Source of the DNA: Cycas panzhihuaensis
Taxonomy: Eukaryota > Cycadophyta
Assembly (NCBI GenBank): GCA_023213395.1
Contig: CM041465.1
Coordinates: 193,385,741-193,449,740 of the forward strand
DNA length: 64,000 nucleotides
Reading direction: 5' to 3'
Below the pieces are notes generated by a model. It was given only the letters and a program-made list of their open reading frames with translations, was not told the origin of the DNA and did not search any database. Shown here piece after piece: positions 33,261 to 43,096 of the stretch. The translations under genes and the position numbers were made by a program. Positions within the stretch are counted from its first letter, which is position 1. Each line of letters starts with the position of its first letter.

Positions 33261-34460
33261 CATTAGCAAACCCCAACCACTTTGGCTTGATGAACTATGT
33301 GTTGAAAATCAAGCCTAACTAGACTATCCTAATTGGAGGAAAAAAGTTCTCACCCATAAAGGTTAATCAACCTTCAACAATCACCTCCTCTACCACAATC
33401 GTATCTTTATCCATCCCTCCTCCTCATTCATCCCTAAAATCCTAATATAATACCACCCATCCCCCATTGGCAGTCACTCTGGCTTCGATAAGACTTATTG
33501 ACGGATTCATGCAGATTTCTTTTGGCCCCACATGAAGACCACCATATTCACCTTCGTATTAGAATGTGACACTTGTCAACAAAATAAAGTAGAAACCAAA
33601 CCTCTCCCTGGCCTTCTCCAACCATTAAATATTCCTCAAGGTAAGTGGCAAGATATTGCCATGGACTTCATCACGTGCCTACCCCCATCTGCCGGGTTTG
33701 ACTCTATTTGGGTAATCATTGATTGATTAACCAAGTACTCACACTTTCTCCTAGTTCACACCTCATATTCATCCTCCTGTCTCGCTGACTTATATGTCTA
33801 ATTCATATTTCGCCTCTATGGCTTCCCATCATCTATCATTTGTGACTAAGACCCTAAGTTTACTAGCTCCTTTTGGCAAGAACTCTTTAAGGCTATTGAA
33901 ACCTCATTTAACATGAGCTCTGCCTACCACCCACAAACAAATGGCTAATCTAAGGTTCTAAAGAAAACTTTAGGAACTTATCTATGTTGCTTTGCCTTAG
34001 AATACCAAGATAAGTGGACCTCATAGCTTGCCCTAGCTGAGTATTGGTATAACTCCTCCTATCATTCTGCCATTGGTATATCCCCCCTTTTGGCTCTTTA
34101 TGGCTACCACCCACCTTCCCACCATACCCTAGCCACAAACTTTAGAACAGCTTCTGTGCAACAAAAGCTTCAAGAAATGGATTAAATCTTGCATGCCTTT
34201 TGATAAAATCTATCCATTGCTTGAAATCAATGAAGCAACTTGCAGACTGCCACTGATCCAATCGATCCTTTGATATTGGAGATCTAGTATACCTCCACCT
34301 CTAACCTTATAAGCAACAATCACTCAAGTCCCATCAAGGGTATAAAATAAGCCACTGCTACTATGGCCCTTATAAGATCCTGCATAAAATTGGTGAAGTT
34401 GCTCATGCCCTTGAACTTCCCCCAAACACTAATATCCATAATGTCTTCCATGTTTCCTGC
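33260..34460 (+). pseudogene. Gypsy-2 integrase remnant
   Basis: Zinc-binding region at 33450-33600: HPSPIGSHSG and CDTCQQNK, with the His and Cys pairs kept. Core: WQDIAMDFITCLP (first Asp), FDSIWVIID, ICD*DPKFTS (second Asp), then AYHPQTNG*SKVLKKTLGTYL at about 33925-33980. The family has a Glu at the Lys after Ser, so the catalytic Glu is Lys (AAG at 33952-33954). C-terminal: ALAEYWYNSSYHSAIGISP, then LYGYHPP. The GPF/Y-like end (34330-34460) is partly readable as YYGPYKILHKIGEVAHALELP. Confidence 0.87.
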
Positions 34461-34704
34461 CTAAAAAAATACCTTGGAGCTAAAGTTACACCCCATACAA
34501 CCCTACCTATTATCTCTGAAGAGCAAACTCTTACAATTCCTCCTGATAATATCCTTGCCAGTCACTAGCACTACCTCCAAAATTGCACTATTTCTGAACA
34601 CTTGGTATAGTGGGTTGGCTGTGATGCTGATGAAGCTACTTGGGAGCTAGACGAGTTCATCTAGCAACATCCTCATCTCCAACGCTACGGGGACTCAGCG
34701 TCTT
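34461..34704 (+). pseudogene. Gypsy-2 chromodomain
   Basis: Downstream of integrase the frame reads PIISEEQTLTIPPDNILAS, then LV*WVGCDADEATWELDEFI*QHPHL and a short tail to the TAG at 34703-34705. The W.G....EATWE core is the chromodomain signature of plant chromoviruses, where it targets insertion to particular chromatin. Stops are TAG at 34576, 34609 and 34663 in place of Gln. This is the strongest evidence for chromovirus status. Confidence 0.8.
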
Positions 34705-34715
34705 AGAGGGGGGGA
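34705..34715 (+). promoter_or_regulatory. Gypsy-2 polypurine tract
   Basis: AGAGGGGGGGA two bases before the 3' LTR, a typical plus-strand primer. Confidence 0.88.
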
Positions 34716-34717
34716 CT

Positions 34718-35058
34718 TGTAACATAACCCCACCTTTCCTTAACAAGTGTGAACCACCAACAAGTAAGGATTAAGGGGTTTAGTAAGTTATGTGTATGGA
34801 CCGCTAAGTCGTCCAATAAGATGTAAGGCCGCTAGGGCCACCAATAGAATCATTAAGGATGAAGACCCTTACTTATATATTTAAAGCATTAAATCACTCA
34901 TAATGTTATTGAGTATGATATCTAGAAAGGAGAAAGTACTTTGGTACTCATTTTGGTAATTCATTTTCTGTGATCTGCTTATGCACTCATGTTATTTGGC
35001 TTCATTTTCTGCTAATTATCACTCCTACGAGCCCATATTTCTGAGAAGGAATGGTCTA
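34718..35058 (+). repeat. Gypsy-2 3' LTR
   Basis: 341 bp, TGTAACATAACCC to AATGGTCTA; the terminal CA of the 5' copy has become TA. Copia-2 integrase resumes directly after it. Confidence 0.93.
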
Positions 35059-35325
35059 ATATGATTCAAACTCATTGGATGTGTGCTCACCACCATTGTC
35101 AGTCTTGAGTATTTTGATCTTGAATCCAAATTCATTTTCCACATGAGCCTTGAAAGCTTGAAATATAGAAAAATCTTCATCTTTCTTTGCAAGAAAAACA
35201 ACCCATACTTTCTTGGTAAAGTCATTAATGAAAGTAATATAGTACCACTTCTGTTTAAGAGAAGGGATAGGTATAGGACTACATATATCTAAGTGCACAA
35301 GCTATAAAGGTTGTCTAAATTTCTA
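35059..35325 (-). pseudogene. Copia-2 integrase, N-terminal core part
   Basis: The minus strand reads MHLDICSPIPIPSL (first catalytic Asp), YYITFINDFTKKVWVVFLAKK, then ILKTDNGGEHTSNEFESY (second Asp) up to the Gypsy-2 border. The frame is open for 80 codons (35056-35298), better than most of the window. The domain continues at 28571 on the other side of Gypsy-2, and the join aligns with uninterrupted Copia-1 near 9070. This shows that Gypsy-2 is the later arrival. Confidence 0.87.
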
Positions 35326-35935
35326 CTGACTACAAGGAAAGGGTTGTCTTTGAGATTTGGTAATAATACATGCTTCACATTTAAAGGTCTTAGAGGATAG
35401 CCTAGGAAAACTAAGAAGAGTGGTTTGTAGTTCTCTTAAACGATTAATTTGAATATGGGCCATACGAGCATACCATAGGGATGCTTGGGATAACTTTTGA
35501 GGAGTTAAGGTTGTGGTAAAAGTAGAGTCATTATTAACATAGTTGGCTTTAGAGGATGATGAGCCAATTAGGTATAAATGTTTTCCATCAAGAATTCTGG
35601 TCATAACTATAATATTTGAAGGAGGGTGAATGACACAAAGAGTTTGATTCTTTGTAGTTACACTCAGATCAAATCCACAAGAGACAAGGGTGGACAGGGA
35701 GAGAAGATTCTGCTTTAGAGTAGGAATATATAAAACATCAACAAGTGTAAAATCTGGAAGGCCTGGGAGTTTCAGGCAAATGGTTCTAAGTCCTTTGACT
35801 AGCTGAGGTGATTTGTCAACCATGTTTATAACACCACGGCCTTGAAAGTCAAAATCCTGAAAGAATTGGCGATGACAAGTCATGTGTTAGGTTGCTCCAG
35901 TATCCATGATCCACGATAAAGTATTTGAGGTGGCA
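35323..35935 (-). pseudogene. Copia-2 protease and gag-pre-integrase region
   Basis: The minus strand at about 35890-35925 reads SWIMDTGAT*HMTCHRQFF: the DTGAT protease active site is intact, followed by a TAA where Gln is common. The 186-residue open stretch 35323-35883 then carries VDVLYIPTLKQNLLSLSTLVSCGF, the end of protease, and LSQASLWYARMAHIQINRL, then FKCEACIITKSQRQPF, the His and Cys pairs of the gag-pre-integrase zinc domain. This is the longest open copia stretch in the window. Confidence 0.87.
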
Positions 35936-36706
35936 CTATTTACAACTCCAAGTGGTGAAGGCAAAAGTGTATAAGCATAGCCATAATGAGCCTCAATATA
36001 CTTAGCAGATCTATCAACAACATTTGATGTAGTGGTCCCATTTCTTTGAAGGTGTGCATGAGCAAATTGTATTCCACCAAAAGTATCTTTAAAAGAAGTA
36101 TTATAACATTATGTACACCATGGCGTTGTTGATAACTCGGTAGTTTATTGGTGGTAGTTCTGTAATTTTTGGCATAATGTCTTTTTCTATTACACCTTTA
36201 GTATACAATTGTTTAATTTCCAATCCCATAAGAAATATTGGGCTAGTTGGATTATCTCTGATTACTGGATCTAGGTCCAAGTTGATTATTTTGGCCTTAG
36301 CTTTGAGACTATTTTTGTTGTAGTTGAGGAGCCTATTGACCAAGAGGACATTATCCTTATTATTTACCTCTTCCTCTTCCATAGGAATTACCACCTCTAT
36401 GAGAGTATTGACCTTGATTTTTGGTATAACAAAGATCTTCTTCCACTTCAAAAGTAGCATCAACTGGATCTAATATAGTGGCAAAGTTAGTATTAAAGGT
36501 CTTATAAAATTTAATGAACTTATCAGCAAGAGCCTCAAAGTGTCTTCAAAGTGCCACTAGATTTAAGACTTCCCAATAGATTTTTATAATCTAGGATATG
36601 AAGACATGACTGAACTAAGAAAGGCCATGTAATGCATTGAGTTTTAAAATCTTTAGCAATGGCTTACTTGATTGGACGAAGGAGATTGATTATCTCACTT
36701 GCGTAT
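35936..36706 (-). pseudogene. Copia-2 gag, C-terminal part
   Basis: In sense after the Tat-B junction: INLLRPIK*AIAKDFK, then LLGSLKSSGTLKTL, matching Copia-1 gag. The zinc knuckle near 36150-36205 reads VY*RCNRKRHYAKNYRTT; compared with CxxC....H....C, the first and last Cys are Tyr (TGC to TAC type). The 120-residue open frame at 36101-36463 overlaps but is not the gag frame. The last five bases before Tat-B, CGTAT (36702-36706), are the left target duplication of Tat-B. Confidence 0.78.
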
Positions 36707-39285
36707 TGGACGCGTGTCTACGGGATAGCTACCTAACTAATAGGTGTGGTGGGAGTGGGTGATGATATGATCGAAGGAGAGACCTATGAGGAAAGTAATT
36801 ACCACGCAGAGCGCCCCGTGCGCCGGAGCGCGAGTTCGGGACCTGCAATGGAATATGGCTACTAAAGAAGTGATCCTCCACCACTTCGAACAGAGGGTGA
36901 AAAAGGTGTAGGATTAGCCTAGGTTGACCTAGGGATAGGATCCTCCCACCCTTGGATGGCCAGAAGGAGAAGGAGGAGATCCAAGAAAATAGATCAAGGG
37001 TGTGCCTAAACAAGCTAACCGGGTACACAAGCAACACAGGAGGCAAGGAGCTTGCGCAGTTAAGGAGAGGAGGAAAGGTGAAAGGATGGTTCCTATAGCC
37101 TTTCCTATGGGTAACAAGGATATATGTAATAAAACAAATAAAGCATAACCAAAAGCAAGATCAAATTTCCTTTTTGTTTTCCAATGTGTTAATTACTAAG
37201 GAGAATGATCAAAAGGAAAGAGTATGGTGGAATAAGGCGTGCACCTAGACCGAGGGCGTGCGTGACGAAGGCCTTCTCGAGGGGCACCAAGCTACTCCAT
37301 GCGACGCGTTGGATGCGGAATGTCACGGCGGATTGAAAAGGGGCTTCCTTACCTTCCCCAGAAAAATACCAAATACGATGCCAAGGAAAGAAAGGAAGTA
37401 AATGCTAATAACTGAAGAATTGCGAAAGTACGATGTACATGAGAGCGCTTACCGGTGACGGAGCTAACGGGCAATATCCTTCACGCTCTCTAAGTACCTG
37501 CAAGCAACGACAAACCCCCCCTTTCCGGAGAGAGGATACTAACATGCAATACAAGATTCTAACAATATATGTCTATATGAAACAAATATGAATCTAAACA
37601 CACATATGTTAGTATCAACCCAATGATGAAAGTACGTAAAAGAGGGTAACCAAAGCAAAGGTAAATGACCGGTAAGCCTCAGAGTGGCCCATCTCCTGCA
37701 AATAACACCCTAACCTCCCCCCAAGAGCCACGAGGCAGCGAGGGCAAGGCCAAGAGAGATGGCTGGAAACTGCAACAAGGAGGCAAAGAGGAGCCAAGGA
37801 ACACCTACGGCAAACCAAGATGCTATGAGGAGCAAACCAGGTTGCCGAGAAGAAAGTTGGATAAGGGCTAGCGGCTGGGACTTATGCAAGTTACCCAAAC
37901 CTGAACCTAAGCCCTCAAATCAGCGCTGCAACGTGTGACAGCGCTGATTTTAGCGGCTAAGAAAGGGCCAACAAACCCTTGTTTGTGTGCCAAGGACAGC
38001 ACGAGGTGAGAGGGAGGATTTGGGGGCTTAGAGCCGCTTGAGGAGCATGGAAGGTGGTACGTAATCCACCCAGCTCCTTCCTAAAACCTATGCCAACCCT
38101 CAACACCACTGCCTTGAGCGAAAAATGCAGGCAAGAGGCACAAGGACAGTGGCAAAACAACCCACTAAGAGGAAGAAAACCAAACTCACAAGGACAAGCA
38201 GAGAGCAAGCAAGATGGAGCATTAATATCACAAGAAAAATAATTTAAATCAAGAAATACCTAAGTGAGGGAGGCAAGGGACTTGCCTCAGCCAAGGGGCA
38301 ACAAAAAGGGGCTGAGAAATCAGTCCAGATTTGTGGTGTAGTAGGTTTGGGACCCTGCTAAGGAGGTTGGATGGGAAACACCTGCACTTGAAGCACTTGA
38401 AGACTGCCTAGGGCAAAGATCTACTGGAACCTCTCTAAGGGGCCCTCTCCAAGGTGCGTGAGGGGCTGGGAGAATGTCCTAGCCACACCAAAGGAGAGCT
38501 GGGTGCTGTAGGAGAGGCGCAGGTCTTGTGATGGCAGTAGGGCAGCAGAGAAGAGCAGACCACAGCCTTGTTTCCTTGAGGAGGCAATTTAAAAAGTGAG
38601 CAAAAATTTTCAAAAATGAGTAGATCATGCCTTAAGTAGCCAACCTAAACGCTAAAGTGAGCGATTAGGGCGCAGCTGAGAGAGAGTTAAGTCGTGAGCC
38701 ACGTGGCAGTTTCACAATAAATGTGAAATTGCCATGGCAGATTTTAAAAAATAAATTAGAACAGTCGTACTGCTGCAAACTCCGCAGTACCACGAATATT
38801 CTGGTGGTACCACGAAAATTCTAGCGGTACGAACCCAGAGGCAAAAACAAGCCCAGCCAGCCAGCCTAGACTGGGGGCAGATGATAAAAAAGGGCCAATA
38901 GTGGGTTAAGACACCTACCCGAGGGCAAACAAGCCAACAAACGGGTCCAAAAGAGCAAAAATAGGGCTCAAGCGGTGTGGCAAGTCAACCAAACGATGAC
39001 GGGTCATCGCACGGGTGGAGGTGGCACAAACCTAGTGGATCTTAGAGTGAGGAGGGTAGATGCGGGAAGTGCAATGGCCACCAGGGTGCCATACTCGCTG
39101 GGAGTGTGCCCCTGCTATAGTCGTCATAGGCTAAAATAAGTGTAGACGAGGACAAAGTCGCCTACAAAGCCACACGCATGCAGACATGCAAGCAAACACC
39201 CATCAAATGAAAGCGATGACAATGCGAGAAACATACACACTTACACAGGTTGGTGATTCGTATCCATTCCGGAAGGCTGGAAACA
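36707..39285 (-). repeat. Tat-B 3' LTR
   Basis: 2579 bp, TGGACGCGTGTC to GGCTGGAAACA on the plus strand, near-identical to 47142-49724. It holds several short open frames (e.g. 36729-37046) that are not genes. An imperfect repeat of a GGTACCACGAA..TTCTGG motif lies at 38790-38832. Confidence 0.92.
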
Positions 39286-39739
39286 TCGCCTTGGGAGGCG
39301 AGCCTCGGCCTCGGGCTCGGTGCGATGGCGAATGCTGGCAACACAACTGTCAGTAGCACATGTGTATATAGATATATCAATCAAGGTCATAACAGTAGGT
39401 AAGGGTGCCAGCGAGTGTCGTGGCGGAACGCATGGATACGAAAGTGGTGGTGGAGACAACATAAGGGCTGCCTATGAGCCACCTGGGAACCGACTAGAAA
39501 AATGAGAAAGGTGAGGGGGCTGCCCCCACCACAAAAGATGCAGAAGAGCATGCATAATTAAGTGAAAGAGCAAGCAAAGAGTAGGCACCATAGTTTTACC
39601 TCATTAGTAGCCAGGTTTCAGAGGCACGAACGGATCGCGAAGCAAAGTGTGAGATGACCTGGGGCTTGGGCGACAGGGGGCCAGACAAGCCTCAGGGACT
39701 CGGCCAAGAGGAGAGGAAGGCGGCGCTCAAGGATGAGGC
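39286..39739 (-). other. Tat-B 3' untranslated segment
   Basis: Between LTR and second RNase H. The expected polypurine tract is poor: the sense strand reads CTCCCAAGGCGA next to the LTR, whereas Tat-A has GAAGGGGGTAA there. Open frames on both strands (39162-39505) are composition effects. Confidence 0.55.
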
Positions 39740-40190
39740 GAACAAGACTATCGCCTCGGCGTTGAGGGCCCAAGGATATCTTTGGATATCGACGGAAGAA
39801 GCGGGCGGAGAGATCTAGCGGCGAAGCAAGAGTCCTCAGTGAGGGCATCACACACGTAAACACAGGTGAGATGAGACACCACAACTTGAGAGTCGCAAAG
39901 CAAAATAATGGATCCACGATGGAAACGGAGGGCATCAGTAAGGGCTTCAATAACAGCTGTGTATTCAGCTTCGTTGTTAGTAGCCTCTGGGAGGAAGATC
40001 CCAAAGCGGAGGAGATCATGTCCAGAAGGGCTGTAGAGGATCCATGCAGCGGCAGAAGGTCCAGGATTACTGCGGCTAAAGATGTAGATGGACATAGGTG
40101 ACACAAAATCTAGGCAGTCAATAGATAATGAAAGCAACACTCGAAAGGCAAGCAAGAAGTGGCCGTGAAGGGTAGGAGGATCTAGCAATG
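39740..40190 (-). pseudogene. Tat-B second (archaeal-type) RNase H
   Basis: An open stretch at 39748-40188 contains AAAWILYSPSGHDLLRFGIF, EATNNEAEYTAVIEALTDAL and IILLCDSQVVVSHL. This matches the second RNase H of Tat-lineage elements, in which the core reads FKATNNEAEYEAL and DSQLVV. The catalytic Glu (NNEAEY) and an Asp (CDSQ) are kept. The first Asp, expected in an FTDGS-like motif before the Gly/Pro stretch, is Ser in IFSRSN; Tat-A keeps it as FTDS. It stands downstream of integrase rather than between RNase H and integrase. The upstream half (before the TNNEAEY block) runs out of frame near 40100. It would help degrade RNA hybrids. Confidence 0.8.
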
Positions 40191-40260
40191 AGGTTACCTA
40201 GGGCGAGAGCAAGCAATCCAATCACCGGCGGAGAGTGGTTGGGAGGAAAACCCTCATGGG

Positions 40261-40712
40261 GTGCCAAAAGGTCACTTTGGAAAGCGAAACATGCCCCTAG
40301 GCGGGGGAGCATTCCATTTGGGGACCCCAAGAGCGAGAAAGGGCCACAGAAACGAGTCTAGGGCGATGACAGCGGAGATGACGGAGATGATGGAGATGAT
40401 GGGGATGATCAGGCTGGCTCGTCACGACCTGCGAGGGAGGCAGGTCCCTCAGGGGACGAGGAGATCTGAGAGGGTCCATCCAGGGCTCTTGGAGGAGGCG
40501 GGACCATCGGGGAGCACAGGCGGGCAGGGGACCCGTGACCAGGGCCCGCAGGCTGCGGATCGTGATGGGATCTGGAGGGACGAGAGCTGGGCCTGCCCCT
40601 GCGAGGAGGGAGGCCCAGGCAAAGGAGGTGCCAGAGGATGAGGCACCCGCGGTTGGCGGAGAGCCAGGAGAGGAGGATGCCGCACGACTAGAGGAGCCGG
40701 CGGCCACATCAG
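40261..40712 (+). pseudogene. Opposite-strand extra gene of Tat-B, exon 1 (3' part)
   Basis: A plus-strand stretch, opposite to the element genes, rich in Gly, Glu, Arg and Ala, with GATGACGGAGATGATGGAGATGAT acidic repeats at 40371-40402. It aligns with Tat-A 62800-63200, e.g. GGTCCATC.AGGG at 40476 and 62908. In Tat-A the acidic Gly-rich part follows a segment resembling a plant mobile domain; Tat-B lacks that segment. The frame has stops. It ends at AG/GTGAGACC, a good splice donor at 40713. No function is assigned. Confidence 0.55.
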
Positions 40713-40823
40713 GTGAGACCTAACCCTTTCCAGAGTCGTTTGGCATCCAGATAGATGTTTAGTTTAGTTTGATCATGGTATATGATGAGATGTAAACTAA
40801 CACATGGCATGTTGTATTGGCAG
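40713..40823 (+). other. Putative intron in the Tat extra gene
   Basis: 111 bp, GTGAGACC at the donor and TTGTATTGGCAG at the acceptor, AT-rich between GC-rich flanks. The matching Tat-A stretch (about 63212-63290) is also AT-rich and sits at the same place between the same flanks, but its acceptor has decayed (TTGTCAAG). Confidence 0.55.
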
Positions 40824-41400
40824 GTGCAGCGGAGATCCGGAGGTTGATAGAGGCTGTGGTGAGGGAGATATTCCCTCAGGTATATGCAGAGGGGCAACCA
40901 CCCATCCAGGCAGGAGATGAGCCTAGAGCGGCAGGTGCCCATGCAGAGGCATTCGCCCCGTTGGTGAGGGCGAGGGACATATGGGCTGTAGAGTCCCAAG
41001 AGCACGTGACATCCCGGGGATGACTATAGCAGGAGAGGGATGATGTGAGATGCGAGAGGGATGAGCTACGCGGATGGGTACAGGCTCTAGAGGCACAGGG
41101 TGGAGTAGGTGGAGATGCCGAGAGTAGAACCCAGCTGGCAGTGATCACAGAGCGTCTCAGGGTGACAGAGGAAGCACTCCGGGGAGAGCGGGATCGTATC
41201 CAGGCCCGATACGATCAACTGGTAGCACAGATGGTATCGAGTTCGAGCCAGAGCAGGACGCATACCCACATGGCGGCGACGACCCCGAGACGGTCGAGAG
41301 ATGAGGAGAGCGAGGCAAGCAGCTCGCAGAGGCCCAGGAGGAGCCTCGGAGGCATGTGGTCCCCAGGAAAGGGATCATAGAGACCAGGAGATGGTACCCC
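40824..41400 (+). pseudogene. Opposite-strand extra gene of Tat-B, exon 2 (coiled-coil tail)
   Basis: One plus-strand frame of about 185 codons (AAEIRRLIEAVVREIFPQVY, then ARDIWAVESQEHVTSRG) with two close stops at 41021 (TGA) and 41027 (TAG). It continues open from 41030 to 41380 as ERDDVRCERDELRGWVQALE, then TQLAVITERLRVTEEALRGERDRIQARYDQL. The Leu and charged-residue spacing suggests a coiled coil of about 80 residues; a Ser- and Arg-rich tail follows. Tat-A has the same tail at 63290-63880. No known catalytic domain. Both copies keep it, so it belongs to the family and is not a captured single-copy gene. Confidence 0.6.
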
Positions 41401-42081
41401 AGGAGCGGGGCAGCAGGAGTAGGATATGACACATGGTTTTGGCAAGGGAAAGCACGGGTCTCCAGGGGGTCATATAGGATCATATGATTGTACCCCCCTG
41501 CAAGGACACCGGCTTCCCAGATGTATGATGTGACATGATTTTGGATGTATGTATATACATATATATGGGGTAATTGGAACCCTATTTAGATATGAGATGC
41601 TATGTACGATGTATGTGGATGACATGCATGTTTATTTTGTGTATGGTTGTAAATGTTATGCTGTAGATATGTTATGTTATGAATATTTTATTGTATGATG
41701 CACATGTTTCCTTCCATGTATGGCTATATGTCTAACAAGAGCACACACACACATCGTGAGCGAAACAACATAGAGATGTGAGGTTAGAGGATAGAGTGGC
41801 ATACACGTCTACGGAAGAGCATAGCGGACTATGCGAAGGAAACGACAGACAGGAAGAGGAGCGACGATGCTCCCAAGCATCCTCCCGATTGGGGAATGCC
41901 CAAGCAAGATGACAAAGGTTCCTGAGAAGGATACGGGAATGCGGGTTCCATGGAAGGAACCAGAAAGAAGAAGAAGGATCCATCTTAAATTGCCATTCTA
42001 CCCATGGTTGGGAAGAATGGAGACAACCTAAGATGGTAGTTTAGGCTCATTTTAGAGCAGGCCGAAGGGATCGCCGAGAGA
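41401..42081. other. Tat-B spacer between integrase and extra gene
   Basis: Convergent 3' ends of the integrase (minus) and the extra gene (plus). 41520-41760 is an AT- and TG-rich stretch (TATG-rich, ACACACACA at 41743), unlike the GC-rich rest, and probably holds the 3' untranslated part of the extra gene. No coding signal. Confidence 0.5.
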
Positions 42082-43096
42082 TCATGCATAAAACTTCTTA
42101 AGGAATTTCCCATTAACAGCTTTCTCAAATTCAAGCCCTTCTAAGGTGGCTATCCTGTAGGCACCATTATCGAGGGATTCGATAATGACGAAAGGACCAA
42201 CCCATCGGGGTTTGAACTTGGTCAACCGGTCATGGAGATACTCGAGCTTGAGGACGTAATCCCCAGGAAACAAAGGGCGGGAATGAAGATATTTATCGTA
42301 GGCCCTTTGTGAGCCGGCTTTGGATGCTAGGTTAGCCTGATAAGCAGCTAAGCATCTCTCATCCAAAGCTTCGAGGTCCAGCAGGCAAGCCTGACGGATC
42401 GATTCTTCATCGATGAAACCTCGAAGGGAGACTCGCAAGGAAGGAATCTCCACCTCCAGTGGGAATCTTGCCTCGATCAGTAGACCCGGGGAGAGCAGGG
42501 GTCATTCCCGTGGTAGAACGAATAGAGGTGCGGTAAGCCCGTAAGGCAGAGGGCAACTAAAGGTGCCAATCCTTTTGGGATGGAGCAACGATTTTCTTGA
42601 GAATGTTGACAAGAGTCTTATTAAAAGACTCAACTTGGCCATTTGCCTGAGGGTAGTAAGGGGAGGAATTCCTATGAGAAATTTTGAACTTCTCACAAAG
42701 CTCATCCATCTCCTTATTACAGAAAGGAGTTCCATTGTCAATGATTAGGACGTCCGGAATTCCAAAACGGCAAATGATATGCTGATAAACGAACGTGGCA
42801 ATCATTTTTCTAGGAGTAGTGATCAAGGGAATGGCCTCCACCCATTTGGTGAAATACTCCGTGGCAGTCAAGATAAACTTGTGCTGTGACGACGAAGGCG
42901 GGGAGATAGCCCCAATAAGTTCAAGTCCCCACTGAGCAAAAGGCCATGGCGAAATAATGGGATGTAGGGCCTCGGAAGGCACATGGGAAATGTTGGCGTG
43001 TTCCTGACATCGTCGACATTTTAGAGCAAAGGCGTGAGCGTCTTTGAAGAGGAACAGCCAGCAATAGCCCATGCGGAGGATCCTCTGAGCCATAGA
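42082..43096 (-). pseudogene. Tat-B integrase
   Basis: Two open stretches, 42557-43093 and 42082-42453. The zinc region starts before 43096: HHGICGGHFGG, then CRRCQEHANISH. Core: WGLELIGAISPPSSSQHKF, where the first catalytic residue is Glu instead of the usual Asp; ATEYFTKWVEAIPL; VLIIDNGTPFCN (second Asp kept); and YYPQANGQVESFNKTLVNILKK (catalytic Glu kept). The C-terminal stretch reads GDYVLKLEYLHDRLTKFKPRWVGPFVII, the GPF/Y-type region. A TAG lies between the H2C2 and core stretches, and a frame break lies near 42500-42560. The core is typical of Tat integrases in plants. Confidence 0.88.

Larger units (their letters stand above)
28572..35058 (+). mobile_element. Gypsy-2, complete decayed chromovirus (Ty3/gypsy)
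   Basis: A plus-strand element of about 6.5 kb with 341-bp LTRs, a tRNA-Met primer site, gag, protease, RT, RNase H, integrase and a C-terminal chromodomain, and a polypurine tract beside the right LTR. It splits the Copia-2 integrase. The target duplication is GTACG left (28567-28571) and ATATG right (35059-35063), differing by two transitions. By hand count the LTRs differ at about 27 of 341 positions, nearly all transitions. Gag to integrase is in many broken frames. The chromodomain places it in the chromovirus clade; I do not assign the sublineage. Confidence 0.93.

Noticed and set aside
36811-36850. A tRNA-like B box (GAGTTCGGGACC) near the Tat LTR end
   Set aside because: No A box at the right distance and no cloverleaf. 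The solo LTR and Tat-A diverge here. It is probably only U5 sequence.
36729-38242. Several open frames of 60-105 codons on both strands in the Tat-B LTR, with near copies at 47278-48683
   Set aside because: They lie in the repeated LTR, differ between the two LTR copies, overlap on opposite strands and show no domain. They come from the GC-rich composition.
40297-40707. 136-codon minus-strand frame rich in Ser, Pro and Ala
   Set aside because: It is the complement of the acidic Gly-rich exon. Low-complexity GC-rich DNA often stays open on both strands, and the plus strand has the match to Tat-A.
40261-41400. A host gene captured between transposons
   Set aside because: The same exon layout appears at 62138-63890 in an older copy of the same element family, so it belongs to the element.
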